Shown: piece by piece, positions 4,677-5,702 of the stretch
How the letters are laid out: each line of letters begins with the position of its first letter
Numbering within the stretch: the first letter of the stretch is position 1
Assembly: GCA_013812385.1 (NCBI GenBank)
Contig: JACCTM010000454.1
Coordinates: forward strand, 1-5,702
Origin: Geodermatophilaceae bacterium
GTDB lineage: Bacteria; Actinomycetota; Actinomycetes; Mycobacteriales; Geodermatophilaceae
DNA: 5,702 nt
Direction of reading: 5' to 3'
Notes under the pieces: model-generated
What the model was told of the DNA's origin: nothing
Databases searched by the model: none
Seen by the model: only the letters and a program-made list of their open reading frames with translations
Position numbers and translations under genes: made by a program

Positions 4677-5702
4677 CAGAGCGCCAGCATCGTGACGCCA
4701 GATCGTTCGGCTTCCATCGCCCGCCGGGCTGAGCGTCTCCGGTCGATCTTGCGCGGGGGAGCCGGCCACCGAGCCTGAATCGCCGCGTTGAGCTCGGCAC
4801 CCAGCAGGATCGACAGACCCAGCAGGAAGAAGAACAGCAGCGCCGCGATCGGTGCGGCCAGGGCGGCGTACGGGACGGTTGTGGCGAAGAAGTACGACAC
4901 GTAGATCCGCAGCCCCCAAGCGCCCAGCACGAAGACCACCATCGCGAATACCGCGCCGGGTACGTGGCGGCGCCACGGCAGCCGCCGAGGTAGGACGACG
5001 TGGTAGAGGCTTGCCAGCATCACGACGATCAGCACGCACACGACGACCGGATAGACCAGTGTGATCAAGAAGCCGACAGTTTCCTGATACCTCTGCGGGA
5101 ACCACGACAACAGCAGGCCCGGGCCCAGCAGCAACAACGGCAAGGTCAGCACAGCGGTGAGCCCGAAGGCGATGAACAACCAAAGGGCTAGCAGCCGGCT
5201 GCGGATAGGCCCGCGGACATCGCGCTGGTCGTAGGCAATCACGATGGTGTTGACAAACGTGGCCATGGCCGAGGAACCAACCCAGAGCGAGATCCCGAAT
5301 CCGAGGCTGATCAAGTCGAGCCGGCCGCGACTGAGCACTTCGTTCACCGTGGGAACCACGATCGAGTCGATCACGTCGGTCGTGACGATGCTCGACAGCC
5401 AGTCGGTGAGCCGGTCCTCGGTGACGGTGACTGCATTAGCGCCGAGGACGTTCGAGAAGTAGCCCAGTGATCCCAGCAGTGCCAGCAGAAGCGGTGGCAG
5501 TGACAGCAGTTGCCAGAACGCCGCTTCGGCCGAGAGTCCGAGGACGCGGTCTTTCCAGGCTTTGGACAATGTCCGGCCGAGCACCGAGAGCGGCGCAGAC
5601 TTTCGGCCCTTATGGGAGCCAGAACCGAAGGAAGGTGCTGGCGCCGCTGCGTCGACCAGCGACACGGCGGAGTTCGGCACACGGGTGGTCGGCGCCGTAG
5701 TC
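4676..5702 (-). CDS. YihY/virulence factor BrkB family membrane protein, 5' end unresolved at the window edge
   Basis: This is a polytopic inner-membrane protein of the YihY/BrkB family (the family was once mislabelled ribonuclease BN). Numbering from a GTG at 5680, it has about six hydrophobic segments: near 54-75, 122-145, 162-190, 203-227, 240-264 and 270-298. Family features are AEAAFWQLLSLPPLLLALLG in the first helix, the loop LYHVVLPRRLPWRRHVPGAV (225-244), and LLGAELNAAI at the end of the last helix (292-301), followed by a basic tail. A transport role has been suggested for the family but is not established. The GTG at 5680 has no Shine-Dalgarno sequence and the frame is open to the right edge, so the true start may lie outside the window. 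The first 30 or so visible residues are Ala/Ser/Pro-rich and non-conserved. The gene converges on DUF3039; mycobacteria have, as I recall, the same pair. Confidence 0.87.
   Translation of the reverse strand, partial: TTAPTTRVPNSAVSLVDAAAPAPSFGSGSHKGRKSAPLSVLGRTLSKAWKDRVLGLSAEAAFWQLLSLPPLLLALLGSLGYFSNVLGANAVTVTEDRLTDWLSSIVTTDVIDSIVVPTVNEVLSRGRLDLISLGFGISLWVGSSAMATFVNTIVIAYDQRDVRGPIRSRLLALWLFIAFGLTAVLTLPLLLLGPGLLLSWFPQRYQETVGFLITLVYPVVVCVLIVVMLASLYHVVLPRRLPWRRHVPGAVFAMVVFVLGAWGLRIYVSYFFATTVPYAALAAPIAALLFFFLLGLSILLGAELNAAIQARWPAPPRKIDRRRSARRAMEAERSGVTMLAL

Noticed and set aside
1..5702. CRISPR array, transposon ends, integrase, tRNA or rRNA
   Set aside because: No spaced direct repeats, transposase-like frame, cloverleaf or rRNA-like sequence was seen on either strand; nearly all the DNA is accounted for by the eight genes.

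Overview
The window looks like chromosomal DNA of a high-GC actinobacterium. The signs are strong G/C preference at third codon positions, GTG starts, a possible leaderless gene with a TANNNT -10 element, and a set of actinobacterial families: a SigB/HrdB-like sigma factor, DUF3099, DUF3039 and a YihY/BrkB membrane protein. I cannot name the genus. From memory, the same neighbours lie together in Mycobacterium tuberculosis (Rv2707 YihY-like, Rv2708c DUF3039, Rv2709, Rv2710 sigB), so this is probably a rearranged version of the sigB neighbourhood.

Layout. Positions 1-809 (minus strand) hold the N-terminal two thirds of a group 1/2 sigma-70 factor; region 4 lies beyond the left edge. A relatively AT-rich divergent intergenic region (810-999) separates it from three plus-strand genes: an HhH-GPD DNA-repair-type protein (1000-1605), a small DUF3099 membrane protein that may overlap it (1602-1946), and a DUF456 membrane protein (2048-2536). 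A minus-strand pair facing them encodes pseudouridine salvage: psuG (3473-4384, pseudouridine-5'-phosphate glycosidase) followed, with an 8-base overlap, by a PfkB-family kinase that is probably the pseudouridine kinase (2578-3480). A 40-base gap with two overlapping, oppositely directed -10-like hexamers separates psuG from the plus-strand DUF3039 gene (4425-4667). That gene converges on a YihY/BrkB-family membrane protein on the minus strand (4676 to the right edge). An 18-bp perfect palindrome overlaps both stop codons of this convergent pair.

How the genes work together. PsuK and PsuG would form a two-step catabolic pathway: pseudouridine is phosphorylated to pseudouridine 5'-phosphate, which is cleaved to uracil and ribose 5-phosphate. 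No transporter is visible in the window. The sigma factor, the HhH-GPD protein and the DUF proteins have no demonstrated shared pathway; their linkage looks like conserved actinobacterial synteny. I found no mobile element, CRISPR array, tRNA, rRNA or phage gene. The region is essentially ordinary housekeeping and accessory chromosome. The most interesting points are regulatory (the symmetric divergent promoter and the palindrome on the convergent stops), the non-canonical active site of the HhH-GPD protein, and the placing of the psu genes inside the sigB neighbourhood.
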